Of a stretch of DNA of 64,000 nt, positions 29,571-39,705 are shown one piece after another. Below the pieces are notes generated by a model. It did not search any database. It was not told the origin of the DNA and saw only the letters and a list, made by a program, of their open reading frames with translations. Source of the stretch: Thiocapsa sp. (GTDB taxonomy: Bacteria; Pseudomonadota; Gammaproteobacteria; Chromatiales; Chromatiaceae); NCBI RefSeq assembly GCF_018399035.1, contig NZ_CP073760.1, positions 124,001 to 188,000 on the forward strand. Direction: 5' to 3'. Both the position numbers and the translations under genes were made by a program. Position 1 is the first letter of the stretch; each line of letters opens with the position of its first letter.

Positions 29571-30185
29571 TCAGAGAAAGATCAGGATCGTCAGATAGTG
29601 ACTGATGCTGCCCGCGAGCACGAAGAGGTGCCAGACGCCGTGCGACCAGGAGAAACGGCTGTCGAGTGCGTAGAAGACGACGCCGAAGGTGTAGAAGAGA
29701 CCGCCGGCAACGAGTCCCCAAAAACCTGCCGGGGGTAGGCTTGCCACCAAAGGCTCGAGGGCGAAGACGATCAGCCACCCCATGGTGAGATAGATGATCA
29801 TCGGCAGGATTCGCCGTTTCCCATGCGGGATGCTGTCGATCAGGACGCCGATGCCGGCGAGGGTCCAGATGGCGCCGAACATCCACCAGCCCGTCTGCCC
29901 CTTCAGCACCAGCAAGCTGAACGGGGTGTAGGTGCCGGCGATGAGCAGGTAGATGGCCACATGGTCGAGGACCTTGAAGACCTGTTTTGCTCGGCCCCGT
30001 AGGCTGTGATACAGGGTCGAGAAGAGGTAGAGCAGAAAGAGCGTGGCCCCGTAGACGCTGAAGCTGACGATGCGCAGCGCACCGCCCTGCATCCCGGCGA
30101 AGGTCACGAGCACGGCCACGCCGATCAGCGCGAGGACCGCGCCGACCAGGTGGGAGATGCTGTTGAAGCGTTCGCCTGCGTACAT
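29571..30185 (-). CDS. Hemolysin III family membrane protein (PAQR/YqfA type)
   Basis: A 204-residue inner membrane protein with seven predicted transmembrane helices. Family motifs are GERFNSISHLVGAVLAL near the N-terminus, STLYHSL (first metal histidine), LDHVAIYLLIAGTYTPF, and the last-helix histidines HGVWHLFVLAGSISHY. Members are zinc-dependent integral membrane hydrolase-like proteins; the bacterial function is unsettled. Its start is 21 bp after the PBP7 stop on the same strand, so the two are likely co-transcribed. Confidence 0.9.
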   Translation of the reverse strand: MYAGERFNSISHLVGAVLALIGVAVLVTFAGMQGGALRIVSFSVYGATLFLLYLFSTLYHSLRGRAKQVFKVLDHVAIYLLIAGTYTPFSLLVLKGQTGWWMFGAIWTLAGIGVLIDSIPHGKRRILPMIIYLTMGWLIVFALEPLVASLPPAGFWGLVAGGLFYTFGVVFYALDSRFSWSHGVWHLFVLAGSISHYLTILIFL

Positions 30186-30206
30186 CGAATGCGATTCCTC
30201 GCGCGA

Positions 30207-31142
30207 TCAATTCCCGGCGATGCGTTGTCCGTCGGCGAGCCAGTGGCGCAGTCGGTTCGAGTCGCCCACGGGCGTGAGCTTGCCGACCGCATCCAGGAAG
30301 ACGACATAGAGTCGACGCCCGTTGATCCGGGTTTGCATCACCAGGCAATGGCCGGACTCGTTGATGAACCCGGTCTTGCTCACCTCGACATGCCATTCCG
30401 GGTTGCGCACCAACGGATTGGTGTTGCGATACGCCAAGGTGCTCTTGTCGGCGAAGGGGTGCACCGTCATCTCGCCGCGCGAGGTGGTCTCGCGGATCAA
30501 GGGGTACCGGGCGGACGCGCGGACCATCTTGACCAGGTCCTCGGCCGTGGAGCGGTTGCGGTTGTCCAGCCCGCTGCTGTCGGCAAAGGAGGTGTCGTGC
30601 ATCCCGAGTGCTTGGGCCTTGCGGTTCATGGCCGCGACGAATTGCGGGGTCCCGCCCGGCGAGGTGCGCGCCAGGGCGGCAGCCGCACGGTTGTCCGAGG
30701 ACATGAGCGCGACCATCAGCATCTCGCGGCGCGATAAGGTCGCCTGGCCGATGCGCAGGCGCGAACGGCTGTGGCGCAGGGTGTCGCGATCGGCCTCGTT
30801 GATGGTGATGGGCGCATCCAGAGAGACGCCGGAGTCCAAAACCACCATCGCCGTCATCAGCTTTGTGACGGAGGCGATGGGTTTCACCTCGCGGGTGTTC
30901 TTGCCGTAGATCCGGTTGCCCTGCTCGTCCACGATCAGGGCGCTCGCGGAATTGATCTTCGGACCGGAGGTGCCGGAGCCCTGTTGCTGACTCGCGGCGA
31001 AGGCATCGCTGCAGAGGATCAGGCCGGCAAGCATCAGCGCCGACAAAAGTATCCGGCCGATGTCTTTGAACGCGTGACCCTGCCGGGGCGGCAGATAGAG
31101 CGTGTTGAGTGGGTTGATCGGCGACAACGGCGATGGGGGCAT
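30207..31142 (-). CDS. pbpG: D-alanyl-D-alanine endopeptidase (PBP7 type)
   Basis: A 311-residue periplasmic penicillin-binding protein that cleaves peptide cross-links of peptidoglycan. A signal peptide occupies about residues 28-50 (ILLSALMLAGLILCSDAFA). The catalytic motifs of the SxxK family are SVTK (in KPIASVTKLMTAMVV), SSDN (LMSSDNRAAAAL) and KTG (VSKTGFINESG). Length matches PBP7. The start at 31142 lacks a strong ribosome binding site and the cytosolic part before the signal is long, so a shorter start is possible. Confidence 0.88.
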   Translation of the reverse strand: MPPSPLSPINPLNTLYLPPRQGHAFKDIGRILLSALMLAGLILCSDAFAASQQQGSGTSGPKINSASALIVDEQGNRIYGKNTREVKPIASVTKLMTAMVVLDSGVSLDAPITINEADRDTLRHSRSRLRIGQATLSRREMLMVALMSSDNRAAAALARTSPGGTPQFVAAMNRKAQALGMHDTSFADSSGLDNRNRSTAEDLVKMVRASARYPLIRETTSRGEMTVHPFADKSTLAYRNTNPLVRNPEWHVEVSKTGFINESGHCLVMQTRINGRRLYVVFLDAVGKLTPVGDSNRLRHWLADGQRIAGN

Positions 31143-31428
31143 CAGAGGGACATCTCGGCGATAATGAGTGGTGTGTGAACCCTGTCAGCCATGACATGCG
31201 CCGTTCCCGCCGGGGCATCGCCCCTGGCATAAGTCCGAGGCAGCAGCAGTGGCGGACGCGGTTCGATTGAGTCGACGTCGGGCTACGGGTGGCTGGAGGT
31301 CCGGCGTCGGCGGGAATTATTGCACAGGATCGGGCCATCGTCCGGGGTCGAAAGGGACCGGCTCGGATCGGGCTGTCGGCAGCTCGGGCTCGCGGGTGCT
31401 GCGGTTTCATCGGAGAGTCGGGATCAAG
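31143..31428. other. Divergent intergenic region
   Basis: About 285 bp between pbpG and the divergent GTPase genes. Open frames here are arginine-rich and unsupported. It presumably holds both promoters; no clear consensus was seen. Confidence 0.35.
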
Positions 31429-32661
31429 ATGCTTATGCGAAATCCCTGGACACAGTGGTCGGATCGCTGGCGCGGCTTGCGCGAGGCGCTGCTCGAGCCG
31501 CGGGTCGACGACGCCAGCCTCGGTGCGGCTTTGCGCGAGGCCCGTGCGCGTCACCCCCTTCCGGTGGTCTGGCTGATCGGCAAAACCCAGTCCGGAAAGA
31601 CCTCCATCATTCGGGCGCTGACCGGGAGCGGCCTCGCCGAGATCGGCAACGGTTTCCAGCCCTGTACGGCGACCACGCGCCTCTACGACTTTCCGGCGGA
31701 GGCACCCCTAGTGCGCTTCCTCGATACCCGCGGACTCGGGGAGGTCGCCTATGACGCGAGCGCCGACATCCACTACTGCGAGTCGCAGGCGCACCTCCTG
31801 TTGGCCGTGATGAAGGCGACCGACATCCGCCAGGACGATGTCTTGGAGGTGCTGCGCCAAGTGCGCGGACGCCACCCGGAATGGCCCTTGGTGATTGCAC
31901 AGACCGGACTGCACGATGCCTATCCGCCGGACGGCGAGCATCCCATGCCCTATCCCTTCGAGGACGCCGACTGGCCGGACGCCGTCCCGCTCGACCTCGT
32001 CCGCGCACTGCGGGCGCAACGCGATCGCTTCGGCGCGCTGCCGGGCGAGATCCCGGTGCGCTGGGTCCCGATCGATCTCACCCTCCCGGAGGACGGATTC
32101 GACCCGCCGGACTACGGCCTGGATGCCTTGTGGCAGGCGATCGACGGGGTCTCGTCGCTGCGTCTTCAAGCCCTGCTGCGCAGCGATGCCGGGGTGCGCG
32201 ACGCCTATGCCCGATCCGCCCATCCGCACATCGTCGGCTATGCGATTGCCGCGGCCGGTGTCGGTGCGCTTCCCTTGGTGGATCTGGTCGGCGTGCCGGC
32301 GATCCAGGCAAAGATGCTGCAAAGTCTCGCCGCGCTCTACGGCCAGGATTGGGATCGTCGCGCCATCCTCGAGTTTCTGGGTCTGCTCGGAACCGGCATT
32401 GGTGTGGCCTATGCCGCGCGCAGCGCCGGCCGGGCTGTGGTCAAGCTGATCCCGGTGTGGGGCCAAACGGCCGGCGCCGTCTGGGGCGCGACCGCCAGCG
32501 GTGCGACGACCTACGCGCTCGGCAAGGCCGCCGGGTTTCACTTCAATCGCCGCCGCCGGGGGCTGCCCGCGGATGCCGAGGGGTTGCGCCGCACCTTCGC
32601 CGAAGGATTCGACCGCGGCGCTACCTTGCTCAAAGACCTGGTGAAGTCGGATCGGCCATGA
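31429..32661 (+). CDS. GTPase with C-terminal DUF697-like membrane domain
   Basis: A 410-residue membrane-associated GTPase. The G domain has G1 GKTQSGKTS, a threonine in CTATTRLYDF (G2) and G3 FLDTRGLGE. The usual NKxD is replaced by AQTGLHD. The C-terminal third has the DUF697 pattern (HIVGYAIAAAGVGALPLVDL, and the glycine-rich hydrophobic segments after it), probably membrane-embedded. Starts at 31429 or 31435 are both possible. Its TGA overlaps the ATG of the next gene (ATGA), so the two GTPases are translationally coupled and likely work together. The role is unknown. Confidence 0.8.
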   Translation: MLMRNPWTQWSDRWRGLREALLEPRVDDASLGAALREARARHPLPVVWLIGKTQSGKTSIIRALTGSGLAEIGNGFQPCTATTRLYDFPAEAPLVRFLDTRGLGEVAYDASADIHYCESQAHLLLAVMKATDIRQDDVLEVLRQVRGRHPEWPLVIAQTGLHDAYPPDGEHPMPYPFEDADWPDAVPLDLVRALRAQRDRFGALPGEIPVRWVPIDLTLPEDGFDPPDYGLDALWQAIDGVSSLRLQALLRSDAGVRDAYARSAHPHIVGYAIAAAGVGALPLVDLVGVPAIQAKMLQSLAALYGQDWDRRAILEFLGLLGTGIGVAYAARSAGRAVVKLIPVWGQTAGAVWGATASGATTYALGKAAGFHFNRRRRGLPADAEGLRRTFAEGFDRGATLLKDLVKSDRP

Positions 32662-34208
32662 AGAAACTCCTCAGCCGCATCGATCGCCTGCGCCTTCTCG
32701 CACTTCTGCTGTGGGCGGTTCCCGTTGCGGCGCTCTTGCCGCTGGGTCTGCTCTGGCTGTGGCAGATCGAGGCGATGCGCTACTGGCTGGTCGCGCTCGT
32801 CCTCTTCAGTGCGGCCGGGTATGGCCTGCAGGCTTGGCTGCATCGGCATGAGCGCCGGTTGCTCCTCGCTGCGGAGACCGAACCGGACCCCGATTGGCCA
32901 CCGGCGGCCGACGTCGCCTGGGCGCTGGTCGAGGACCTGGCCGCGCAGACCAAACCCGAGGACTGGCCGATCGGCGAGGGCGACCGGCTCGGGGTCTTGG
33001 GCCAGCAGACGCTCGAGCGTGTCGCGCGGCATTTTCATCCGGATGTGGGCGAGCCCTTGTTGGAGCTGACGGTGCCGCACACGCTCCTGATCGTCGAGCG
33101 GGCGAGCCGCGATCTGCGCGAGACCATCACTGACCATATCCCCTTCAGCCACCGGCTCACCGTCGGCTCGCTGATGCGCGCCTATCGCTGGAAGCCCTTT
33201 GCGGATCGCTTGCTGGGGCTGTATCGCGCCGGACAGTGGGTCGTGAATCCGGCCCACGCGTTTTTGACCGAGGCATTGTCGCAGCTGCGCGGTCGCGGCT
33301 ACGCACTGGCGCAGGACGAGCTCTATGGCTGGATCCTGAGGGAGTACGTGCGTAAGGTCGGCGCCTATGCGATCGAGCTCTACAGCGGGCGGCTCCTGCT
33401 CTCGGATGATGCTCCCGAGGCCCGCCCCACCACGACATCCGAGCGTGATCTCCGTGCGTCCGACGCGTCCGACGAGCCGGGCGGCGAGCCCTTGCGGATC
33501 CTCGTTTTGGGTCGCTCGAACGCCGGCAAGTCCAGTCTGATCAACGCCCTGTTCGGCCAACTGCGCGTGGCGACCGATCTGCTTCCCGACACGACGAAGA
33601 TGCTCACACCCTATCGTCTGGTGCACGAAGGTCTCGATCTCGCGCTGATCTACGACACGCCGGGATCCGACGCGATGGACGAGCAGACCTTGCGCACGGC
33701 AGCGGGCGACGCCGATATGATCCTCTGGGTCAGTGCCGCCGATCGTCCCGACCGTCACGCCGACCGCGAGACCCTGGACAGCTTGCGAGCCGCCTTCGCC
33801 GAGTGGCTGACCCGCCGTCCGCCGCCGGTGCTCGTGGCACTCAGTCATATCGACCGTCTGCGCCCGGTGCGCGAGTGGCTGCCGCCCTATGACCTGGCCG
33901 AGCCGAAAAGTCTGAAGGCGGAGAGCATCCTTGCCGCCGTGGAGGTGGTCGCGACGGATCTCGCGATCCCCATCGCGAGCGTCATCCCGGTCTGTCTCGC
34001 CGGCGGGAGGGTCTACAACGTCGACGACGTCCTGTGGGCAGCCATCCTCGATCGGCTCGACGCCGCCCAACGCTCGCGTCTGCTGCGCTGTCAAGACGCG
34101 CGCAAACGCGAGGAAAACTGGTCGCTGGTGCGCAGACAACTGGCCAACGCCGGGCGCTTCCTGCTCGAGCTGCCCAATCGAGGCACGGGCGGGCGCAACC
34201 GACGATAG
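32658..34208 (+). CDS. Membrane-anchored GTPase, second of a coupled pair
   Basis: A 516-residue protein. Two N-terminal transmembrane helices (about 13-34 and 41-57) anchor it. A helical region follows (to about 280), then an Era-like G domain: G1 LGRSNAGKSSLINAL, G3 YDTPGSD and G4-like LSHID. The layout resembles dynamin-like or stress-response GTPases with a membrane anchor, but the order (anchor, helical, G domain) is not one I can name. The ATG overlaps the stop of the first GTPase. Downstream it faces a 1180-residue membrane protein transcribed toward it. Confidence 0.8.
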   Translation: MKKLLSRIDRLRLLALLLWAVPVAALLPLGLLWLWQIEAMRYWLVALVLFSAAGYGLQAWLHRHERRLLLAAETEPDPDWPPAADVAWALVEDLAAQTKPEDWPIGEGDRLGVLGQQTLERVARHFHPDVGEPLLELTVPHTLLIVERASRDLRETITDHIPFSHRLTVGSLMRAYRWKPFADRLLGLYRAGQWVVNPAHAFLTEALSQLRGRGYALAQDELYGWILREYVRKVGAYAIELYSGRLLLSDDAPEARPTTTSERDLRASDASDEPGGEPLRILVLGRSNAGKSSLINALFGQLRVATDLLPDTTKMLTPYRLVHEGLDLALIYDTPGSDAMDEQTLRTAAGDADMILWVSAADRPDRHADRETLDSLRAAFAEWLTRRPPPVLVALSHIDRLRPVREWLPPYDLAEPKSLKAESILAAVEVVATDLAIPIASVIPVCLAGGRVYNVDDVLWAAILDRLDAAQRSRLLRCQDARKREENWSLVRRQLANAGRFLLELPNRGTGGRNRR

Positions 34209-34456
34209 GTGTTTCGCGGGATACGGTTGGCATCTTCCCGTTGCAAACCGAAACGTTTCGGACGACCCGAAACCGTAGGTTGTGCTGACGGTAGGAAGCA
34301 CAACTTCCGTCGGCGGTTGGTTATGCCTCGCACGGCTCGGTACAACCTACGGCCTGACGGTAGGACGCACGAAAGGATGGGGCGGATGCCGGATGCCGGT
34401 AGATCCTTTTCCGGAAATCCCCGAACCCCGAACCCCGAACCCCGAACCCCGAACCC
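34209..34456. other. Convergent intergenic region with repeats
   Basis: Between the GTPase and the large membrane protein genes. It holds an inverted-repeat element and a heptamer tandem repeat, described separately. No gene. Confidence 0.6.
34273..34352. repeat. 80-bp inverted-repeat element
   Basis: CCGTAGGTTGT (34273-34283) and ACAACCTACGG (34342-34352) are perfect 11-bp inverted ends. The interior has GGTAGGAAGCACAACTTCC. The motif CTGACGGTAGGA is repeated just after the element (34353-). REP-like intergenic repeat. Confidence 0.7.
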
Positions 34457-34458
34457 CT
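34419..34458. repeat. Tandem heptamer (CCCCGAA)n
   Basis: About five and a half perfect copies of a 7-bp unit, ending at the stop codon of the large membrane protein gene. It is a candidate slippage-prone sequence. Confidence 0.85.
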
Positions 34459-37400
34459 AAACCGCCGACGGCGCCTGCTTGACCCCCGCACGACCGCTGA
34501 ACACTGCAAGATCGGAGCGAACCAGACTCCAACAGGGCTCGCCGAGCTCCTCCCGCGGGCCGCTGATCTCGACCTTCAGGAAGATGTCGGGCTCCTCCAG
34601 ATAGACATAGAGCCGCAGCTCGATCGGCCGATCATTCGCGGTGTTTGCGGCGTAGAGCTCCAAGGTCAGGTCGAAGGCGTTGCTCGACAGACGCGGCCGT
34701 CCGGTCTCGACACGGACCAGGCCGCAGTTCGGCTCGGCACAGCGGCGGCGCAAGGCATAGCCCAGCTCGCGATCGCAGAAGACACAGAGGGCACGATTCA
34801 CCTCGGCGAGGCGACGCTGTGCGTCTCGAAGGCGATGGGGGTAGGGGACCTCGTCGCGGATCTCATCGCGCAGCACGCGCCTGAGTCGGTCAAACGCCTT
34901 CGGCAGTGTTCCGCTGTGAAAGCCCCGGCGGAGCATCCCGCGCATGGTCTCGCCGTGGCTGCCGATGATGGCCGGCTCGATCGGTGTGCTCTCCAGATCG
35001 GATCGGCGCACCGCCTCGATCCGACCTGTATCGTATCCGACTGGGTGCGCGCCCCCGTGGTTGGCCGCATAGATCCGTCGATTCTCCTTCAGCTCCCAAA
35101 CCAGAAAACCGGCGAGTCCCGGCAACAAGAGGATGGTGACGGTCACGAAGGGGTAGGCGATCAGCTTCGGCAGAAAGGGCTCCGTGAGTGCAACCAGCAG
35201 CCCGGTGAGTGCAGGCAGGAAGGGCAACATCAGCTTGTGCGCGATGGTGACCAGAGGGAAATGCTTGATCGGATTGACCTGCGGCTCCACCAGCACGGTC
35301 ACGTAAAATTGGATGAACGCCTCCGTGAATTTCCAGACCGGCGCAAACAGCGACTTGATGGCGAGCGCGAGCCGCGACTCTCCGAGCTGATGGCTCAGCA
35401 ATTCCTCGATCCGGTGCAGCCCCTGCTCGAAGCGGCGCGTCACCTCCTTGAAGAAATGGAGCAGCTCTCGAACCAATCCGATCACCAGGGTCTGGTTCAG
35501 TCGACGAAGCATCTGCCATGCCGTGCTCGCGAGATTGTCGAGCAAGCGTCGACCCGCCGGCGTGTTGCGCGCGAGCGTGCCGATCGCAAAGGCCGGGATC
35601 AGCAGGGATAGACCGTAATCGATCTCCACCTCCTCGATCAGCAGACCAATTCCAACGAACGGGAGCACGACCAGCAGGCCGATGAACAGCGGCTGGACGA
35701 GGTTACGATCCAGTCCGCGGATGATGCTCGTCGACAGGAGCCTCGCGACGGGCGTCCAGCGCAGTAGCCTGCGCACCCCGTCGAACAGCAGCAGACGGAC
35801 TGTCCAAGAGAGGACGCGCCAGATCGTCTTGGCGATCGCACGCCCGACGCGGGTGTAGGCGAACGCATTGATCAGCAGGGCGAGCAGCAGCACGAGCCAG
35901 AGGGGCGCCAAATGGACGGAGCTCCCATCGTGCGTGATCAGGCCGGCCAGGATGTCGAGCGTCTTGAGTCCCAGGAAGGCGAGGCCGGTCGGCAGGATGA
36001 GATGACGCAGGATCAACCGTCCTCGCGGGGTGCCGAACAGAGGTGCGCCGAGCTGCTGCAATCCCTTGACATAGAATTCGCCCGGCTTATAGACGCCGGG
36101 CAGGCTTTTGGCGGCGATCCGATCGAAATGCGCCAAGCGGTCGCCGTGGCGAATCTCCTCCAAGGTCGGGTCGGGCAGGCGCAGGATGTTGCGTGCGACG
36201 ATATCGCGCACGTCGGTGAACTTCAGATGCCGCCGGTGCTGGATGACGTCGAGCAGCTCCTCGCGCATCTTGTGCGCCGCGACCTTCTCGCGATGGTTGC
36301 TCGGGTTGAAGCCGGCCTCCTCGAGAGAAACGCGGAGGTGGGGTCTGAGCTGGCCGGCGAGTCGCGTGGCAAGCTGATCGGAGAGTCGCTTCAAGGGGAC
36401 CGAGAACCGCTCGACTTCGCGGCTAGGCCACTCGATCTGCTCGAGCCGGAGCGATGCGGCCTCGAGCGCACGCAGCGCCTTGAGCTGGGCCTGAAAGGGC
36501 AGGATCTGTCGAAGCCGTACCTTGCCGCCGCTCGCTGCCCATTGGAAGGGGCGCAGGCGGTAGTAGGTCGTGCGGCTCTCCAGCAGGGCGCGCTCCAGGT
36601 TGAGAAGGATCGAGTAAGCCGAGCTTGCCGAGCCGGAGCGCATCACTTCCTCGCCCAAGAGCGCGGTCAAAGCAGCCAGCTCGCGTGCCGTGCCCGGGCT
36701 CAGCGTCGAGTTGGCGGCGATGAGATCCGCCAAGGCGCTCTCGGCGGCAGCGGCACGTTGGGCGAGGATCACGCGGACGGCGTCGCGCGCATTCGGGCTG
36801 GGGCCGCCCATGGCGATGAAGCGTCGCCGGGCCAAGGACAGGTTGACGAGTGCGGCGGCATAATGATGATCGAGCTCGGCGCGCTGTGCCTTGCGCACGG
36901 CATCGGCGAACAAGGCCAGATGCAGATCCAGCAGGATCCCGCGGGGTCCTGCGGTCGATCGTCGACGGCTCAGCAGCGTCGGGATGGTCAGCAGTCCGTC
37001 CAGAAGTGGGCCGAGCGGTGTGATGACGATGTCTCGGAGCGTCGTCCGCCAGTCCCGACCCACCGATTGAGAGGCGTCGTGCAGGACCGCGAGACAGCGT
37101 ACCTCGATCTTGTCGACGGGGGACGCGAGCGTCGCGCCGGAGGCGTTCGGCGTTGCCGGCTCATCCGGGAAGAGCGGCGCTTCGTGGCTTTCCTGGGCTA
37201 CGATCGCGCGCGCGAAATCCGGATCCGACTCCCCGTAGGGCAGGCCGGACGGGAGCAGCGGCAGATACTCGGGCACGCCGCAGCGGTGATCCGGGCGGGT
37301 ATGCTCCAGCAAGCGCGGCAGCCGTCCCCCCTGCAACGATCCGGGGAGGTCGAGCCCGCTCTCGAGGAGCCACAGATCGAGCGCGTGCCAGTCGCGGATC

Positions 37401-37999
37401 GTCGGAAAGAAGAAACCGCGGGCGCCCGGCGAAAAATAGCGCAATCGGGCAATCAGGGCGACGAAGCTGCGGCAAATGAAGGCGTCGCCGATACCCGCAG
37501 GGACGACCCCGTCGCGCGCCATGATGTCGCGCACCTCGGACAAGGCCAGCGGGCCGATCCGGCGGGCCAGACCGACCGGGCCGAACGGATCCCCGTCGCG
37601 ATTGTCGTCGCGGGCCATCTGCCAAGCGCGCGCGACCTCCGCCTCGAAACGCCGTGCCCAGTAGTCGCGCAGCAGTCGCGTGAAGCCGATCCGGTCGAGT
37701 CGCTGTTCGGGCGGGATGGGCAGGAGGATGACATAGTCGGGCAGGTTGAGCCCCTCGATGACCGCCAGTGCCTCTGGATTTTCCAGTTCCAGGCCTGTCA
37801 GAAAGGCCGTGGAGGGCATCAGGTAATAGGCGAGCTCGGGTATCGAGATGTCACGGGCCTCGGCCGCCAAATGGTCCGTGATCAGGCGCTCCATGGCCCT
37901 GGGATGGAACAGGAAGACGCCTTCGGCGGGTTTAAGGACGCGCCCGCGGAAGAGCTTCGCGGTGGTCTCGGCGCTGGCGGATGGGGTAAGGTCAGACAC
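34457..37999 (-). CDS. Large multi-pass membrane protein of unknown function
   Basis: A 1180-residue protein. The N-terminal half is soluble and mostly helical (LKPAEGVFLFHPRAMERLI near the start). About five or six hydrophobic segments follow between roughly residues 640 and 1000 (LWLVLLLALLINAFAY, LFIGLLVVLPFVGIGLLI, LSLLIPAFAIGTLA, then ALTGLLVALTEP and VTVTILLLPGLAGFLVWE). Near the C-terminus a CxxC...C...C cluster (CVFCDRE, CAEPNC) may bind zinc. I recognise no named family. GTG 37999 is chosen because the longer frame relies on TTG 38050. It converges on the coupled GTPases, but no functional link is proven. Confidence 0.75.
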   Translation of the reverse strand: MSDLTPSASAETTAKLFRGRVLKPAEGVFLFHPRAMERLITDHLAAEARDISIPELAYYLMPSTAFLTGLELENPEALAVIEGLNLPDYVILLPIPPEQRLDRIGFTRLLRDYWARRFEAEVARAWQMARDDNRDGDPFGPVGLARRIGPLALSEVRDIMARDGVVPAGIGDAFICRSFVALIARLRYFSPGARGFFFPTIRDWHALDLWLLESGLDLPGSLQGGRLPRLLEHTRPDHRCGVPEYLPLLPSGLPYGESDPDFARAIVAQESHEAPLFPDEPATPNASGATLASPVDKIEVRCLAVLHDASQSVGRDWRTTLRDIVITPLGPLLDGLLTIPTLLSRRRSTAGPRGILLDLHLALFADAVRKAQRAELDHHYAAALVNLSLARRRFIAMGGPSPNARDAVRVILAQRAAAAESALADLIAANSTLSPGTARELAALTALLGEEVMRSGSASSAYSILLNLERALLESRTTYYRLRPFQWAASGGKVRLRQILPFQAQLKALRALEAASLRLEQIEWPSREVERFSVPLKRLSDQLATRLAGQLRPHLRVSLEEAGFNPSNHREKVAAHKMREELLDVIQHRRHLKFTDVRDIVARNILRLPDPTLEEIRHGDRLAHFDRIAAKSLPGVYKPGEFYVKGLQQLGAPLFGTPRGRLILRHLILPTGLAFLGLKTLDILAGLITHDGSSVHLAPLWLVLLLALLINAFAYTRVGRAIAKTIWRVLSWTVRLLLFDGVRRLLRWTPVARLLSTSIIRGLDRNLVQPLFIGLLVVLPFVGIGLLIEEVEIDYGLSLLIPAFAIGTLARNTPAGRRLLDNLASTAWQMLRRLNQTLVIGLVRELLHFFKEVTRRFEQGLHRIEELLSHQLGESRLALAIKSLFAPVWKFTEAFIQFYVTVLVEPQVNPIKHFPLVTIAHKLMLPFLPALTGLLVALTEPFLPKLIAYPFVTVTILLLPGLAGFLVWELKENRRIYAANHGGAHPVGYDTGRIEAVRRSDLESTPIEPAIIGSHGETMRGMLRRGFHSGTLPKAFDRLRRVLRDEIRDEVPYPHRLRDAQRRLAEVNRALCVFCDRELGYALRRRCAEPNCGLVRVETGRPRLSSNAFDLTLELYAANTANDRPIELRLYVYLEEPDIFLKVEISGPREELGEPCWSLVRSDLAVFSGRAGVKQAPSAV

Positions 38000-38181
38000 G
38001 GGGCTCGCGATGCTGGGTCGAAGGGGCCGGCATGATCGGGGCGCGCGCAAGCGGTCGCCGCGTCGGTGAACCGGCTCGGCCCCGGTGCCCTATCCTAGTT
38101 CCATTGGCCCCGATAAGGAAACCGATCGAGTGCTCGACCCCGGGCCGCACGCGTCGTCGCGGCTCGGGGCCGCGGGGGCGA

Positions 38182-39477
38182 CTAGGCCCTGGCCGGCGTT
38201 GGCACATCGTTCTCGAGAATGCCGGTTTCCCCTTCGCTCTTGGCGATGATGACGGCACCGCAGGAGTCGCTGAAGACGTTGACCGAGGTGCGCATCATGT
38301 CGAGGAGTCGATCGACCGCCAGGATCAGCCCGATCCCTTCCAACGGCAGGCCGACGGCACTCAGGATGATGGCGATGGCCACAAGGCTTGCGGCCGGGAT
38401 GCCGGCCACGCCGATCGAGGTCAGAAGCGCGAGGATCACGATCAGGATCTGGGTCGAGAATCCCAGCTCGATCCCGTATGCCTGAGCGATGAACATGACG
38501 GCGACGCATTCATAAAGTGCGGTTCCGTCCATGTTCACGGTCGCACCCAAGGGCAGCACGAAGCTCGAAGTCCGGTTGGAGACCCCTGCGTTCTTCTCGA
38601 CACATTCCATCGTGAGCGGGAGCGTGGCCGAGGAGGATGCGGTCGAGAAGGCCGTGAGCAGCGCAGCACCCATGGCGCGATAGTGGCGGCTTGGCTTCAC
38701 CCCGCCGATGAACATGAGCAGCAGCGGCAGGGTCACGAAAAAATGGATGCCCAGCGCGATCACGACGCTGAAGAAGAAAAGCGCGAGTGGTCCGAATGCC
38801 TCCAATCCGGTGTCCGTGACCGTCTTGGCGACCAGTGCGAAGACCCCGATGGGCGCGAAGCGCATCACCAGCTCGGTGATCTTCATCATCACCTCGAAGA
38901 CGCCGCTCCAGAAGTCGAGCTGTGTTTGCGCATAGTTGCCGTTCAGGCGGGTGATGAAAAAGCCGTAGAGCAGGCTGAAGAAGATCAGTCCGAGCATCTG
39001 CCCCGCTGCCGCTGCCGCAACGACGTTGGTCGGCACCATGCGCAGGAAGATCTCGATGATGTCGGTGGCGCCCTTGTCGGCGAACTGAGCCTCCAGATCG
39101 CTCTTGCTGGCGGTTAGCCCGAATACCTCCTCGGCGGTGCCTTCCACCACACCGGGCTGAATGATGTTGACGACGAGCAACCCCACGATGATGGCGAGCA
39201 GGCTCGTCATCGCGTAGTAGCCGATGGTCTTGCCTCCGAGACGCCCGAGATTGCTCGAGCTGCCGATTCCGGCGACCCCGACGATGATCGAAGACACGAT
39301 CAGGGGTACAATCAACATCTTCAGGGCGTTGAGGAAAAGCTCGCCCAGAAAGGCGAAGATCCCGTACAGGGTGACCCCGAAGAGTCCGGTGTCGCGCTCG
39401 ATCAGCAGCCCGATGACGATCGCCAGCACAAGGGCGATCAGGATCTGCCAGTGGAGCTTCATTTTGAGAACCGACAT
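38182..39477 (-). CDS. Dicarboxylate/amino acid:cation symporter (DAACS)
   Basis: A 431-residue inner membrane transporter of the GltP/DctA family taking up dicarboxylates or glutamate with H+ or Na+. Family features are the serine-rich re-entrant motif ([17 protein letters not shown]), the substrate/cation motif ([14 protein letters not shown]) and the HP2 region ([14 protein letters not shown]). Eight hydrophobic helices can be counted. ATG 39477 has GGAG nearby; MKLHWQ at 39462 is an alternative. Monocistronic, divergent from the gene at 39706. Confidence 0.93.
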   Translation of the reverse strand: MSVLKMKLHWQILIALVLAIVIGLLIERDTGLFGVTLYGIFAFLGELFLNALKMLIVPLIVSSIIVGVAGIGSSSNLGRLGGKTIGYYAMTSLLAIIVGLLVVNIIQPGVVEGTAEEVFGLTASKSDLEAQFADKGATDIIEIFLRMVPTNVVAAAAAGQMLGLIFFSLLYGFFITRLNGNYAQTQLDFWSGVFEVMMKITELVMRFAPIGVFALVAKTVTDTGLEAFGPLALFFFSVVIALGIHFFVTLPLLLMFIGGVKPSRHYRAMGAALLTAFSTASSSATLPLTMECVEKNAGVSNRTSSFVLPLGATVNMDGTALYECVAVMFIAQAYGIELGFSTQILIVILALLTSIGVAGIPAASLVAIAIILSAVGLPLEGIGLILAVDRLLDMMRTSVNVFSDSCGAVIIAKSEGETGILENDVPTPARA

Positions 39478-39705
39478 CGACGTCTCCGAATGGCTCTGAG
39501 TTGGTCCGGCACGGATCGCCGCGCGTGTGATTGCCGGATCTCGCATCCGCGCGGAAGCACTCGGTGATGCATATTCGCCGAAGGTCGAGCCGGCTCGGCG
39601 TGCTCGAGGGGGGGTTCGGACAACCGCGGATACGGGCGCATCTTATGCCGTACGCCGTGCCGAGACCAGACCGTCACAGCACACAGAGAGCGAACATCGT
39701 CAGCC

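Noticed and set aside
35912..38035. 707-codon plus-strand frame
   Set aside because: Antisense to the large membrane protein, with no recognisable domain or ribosome binding site.
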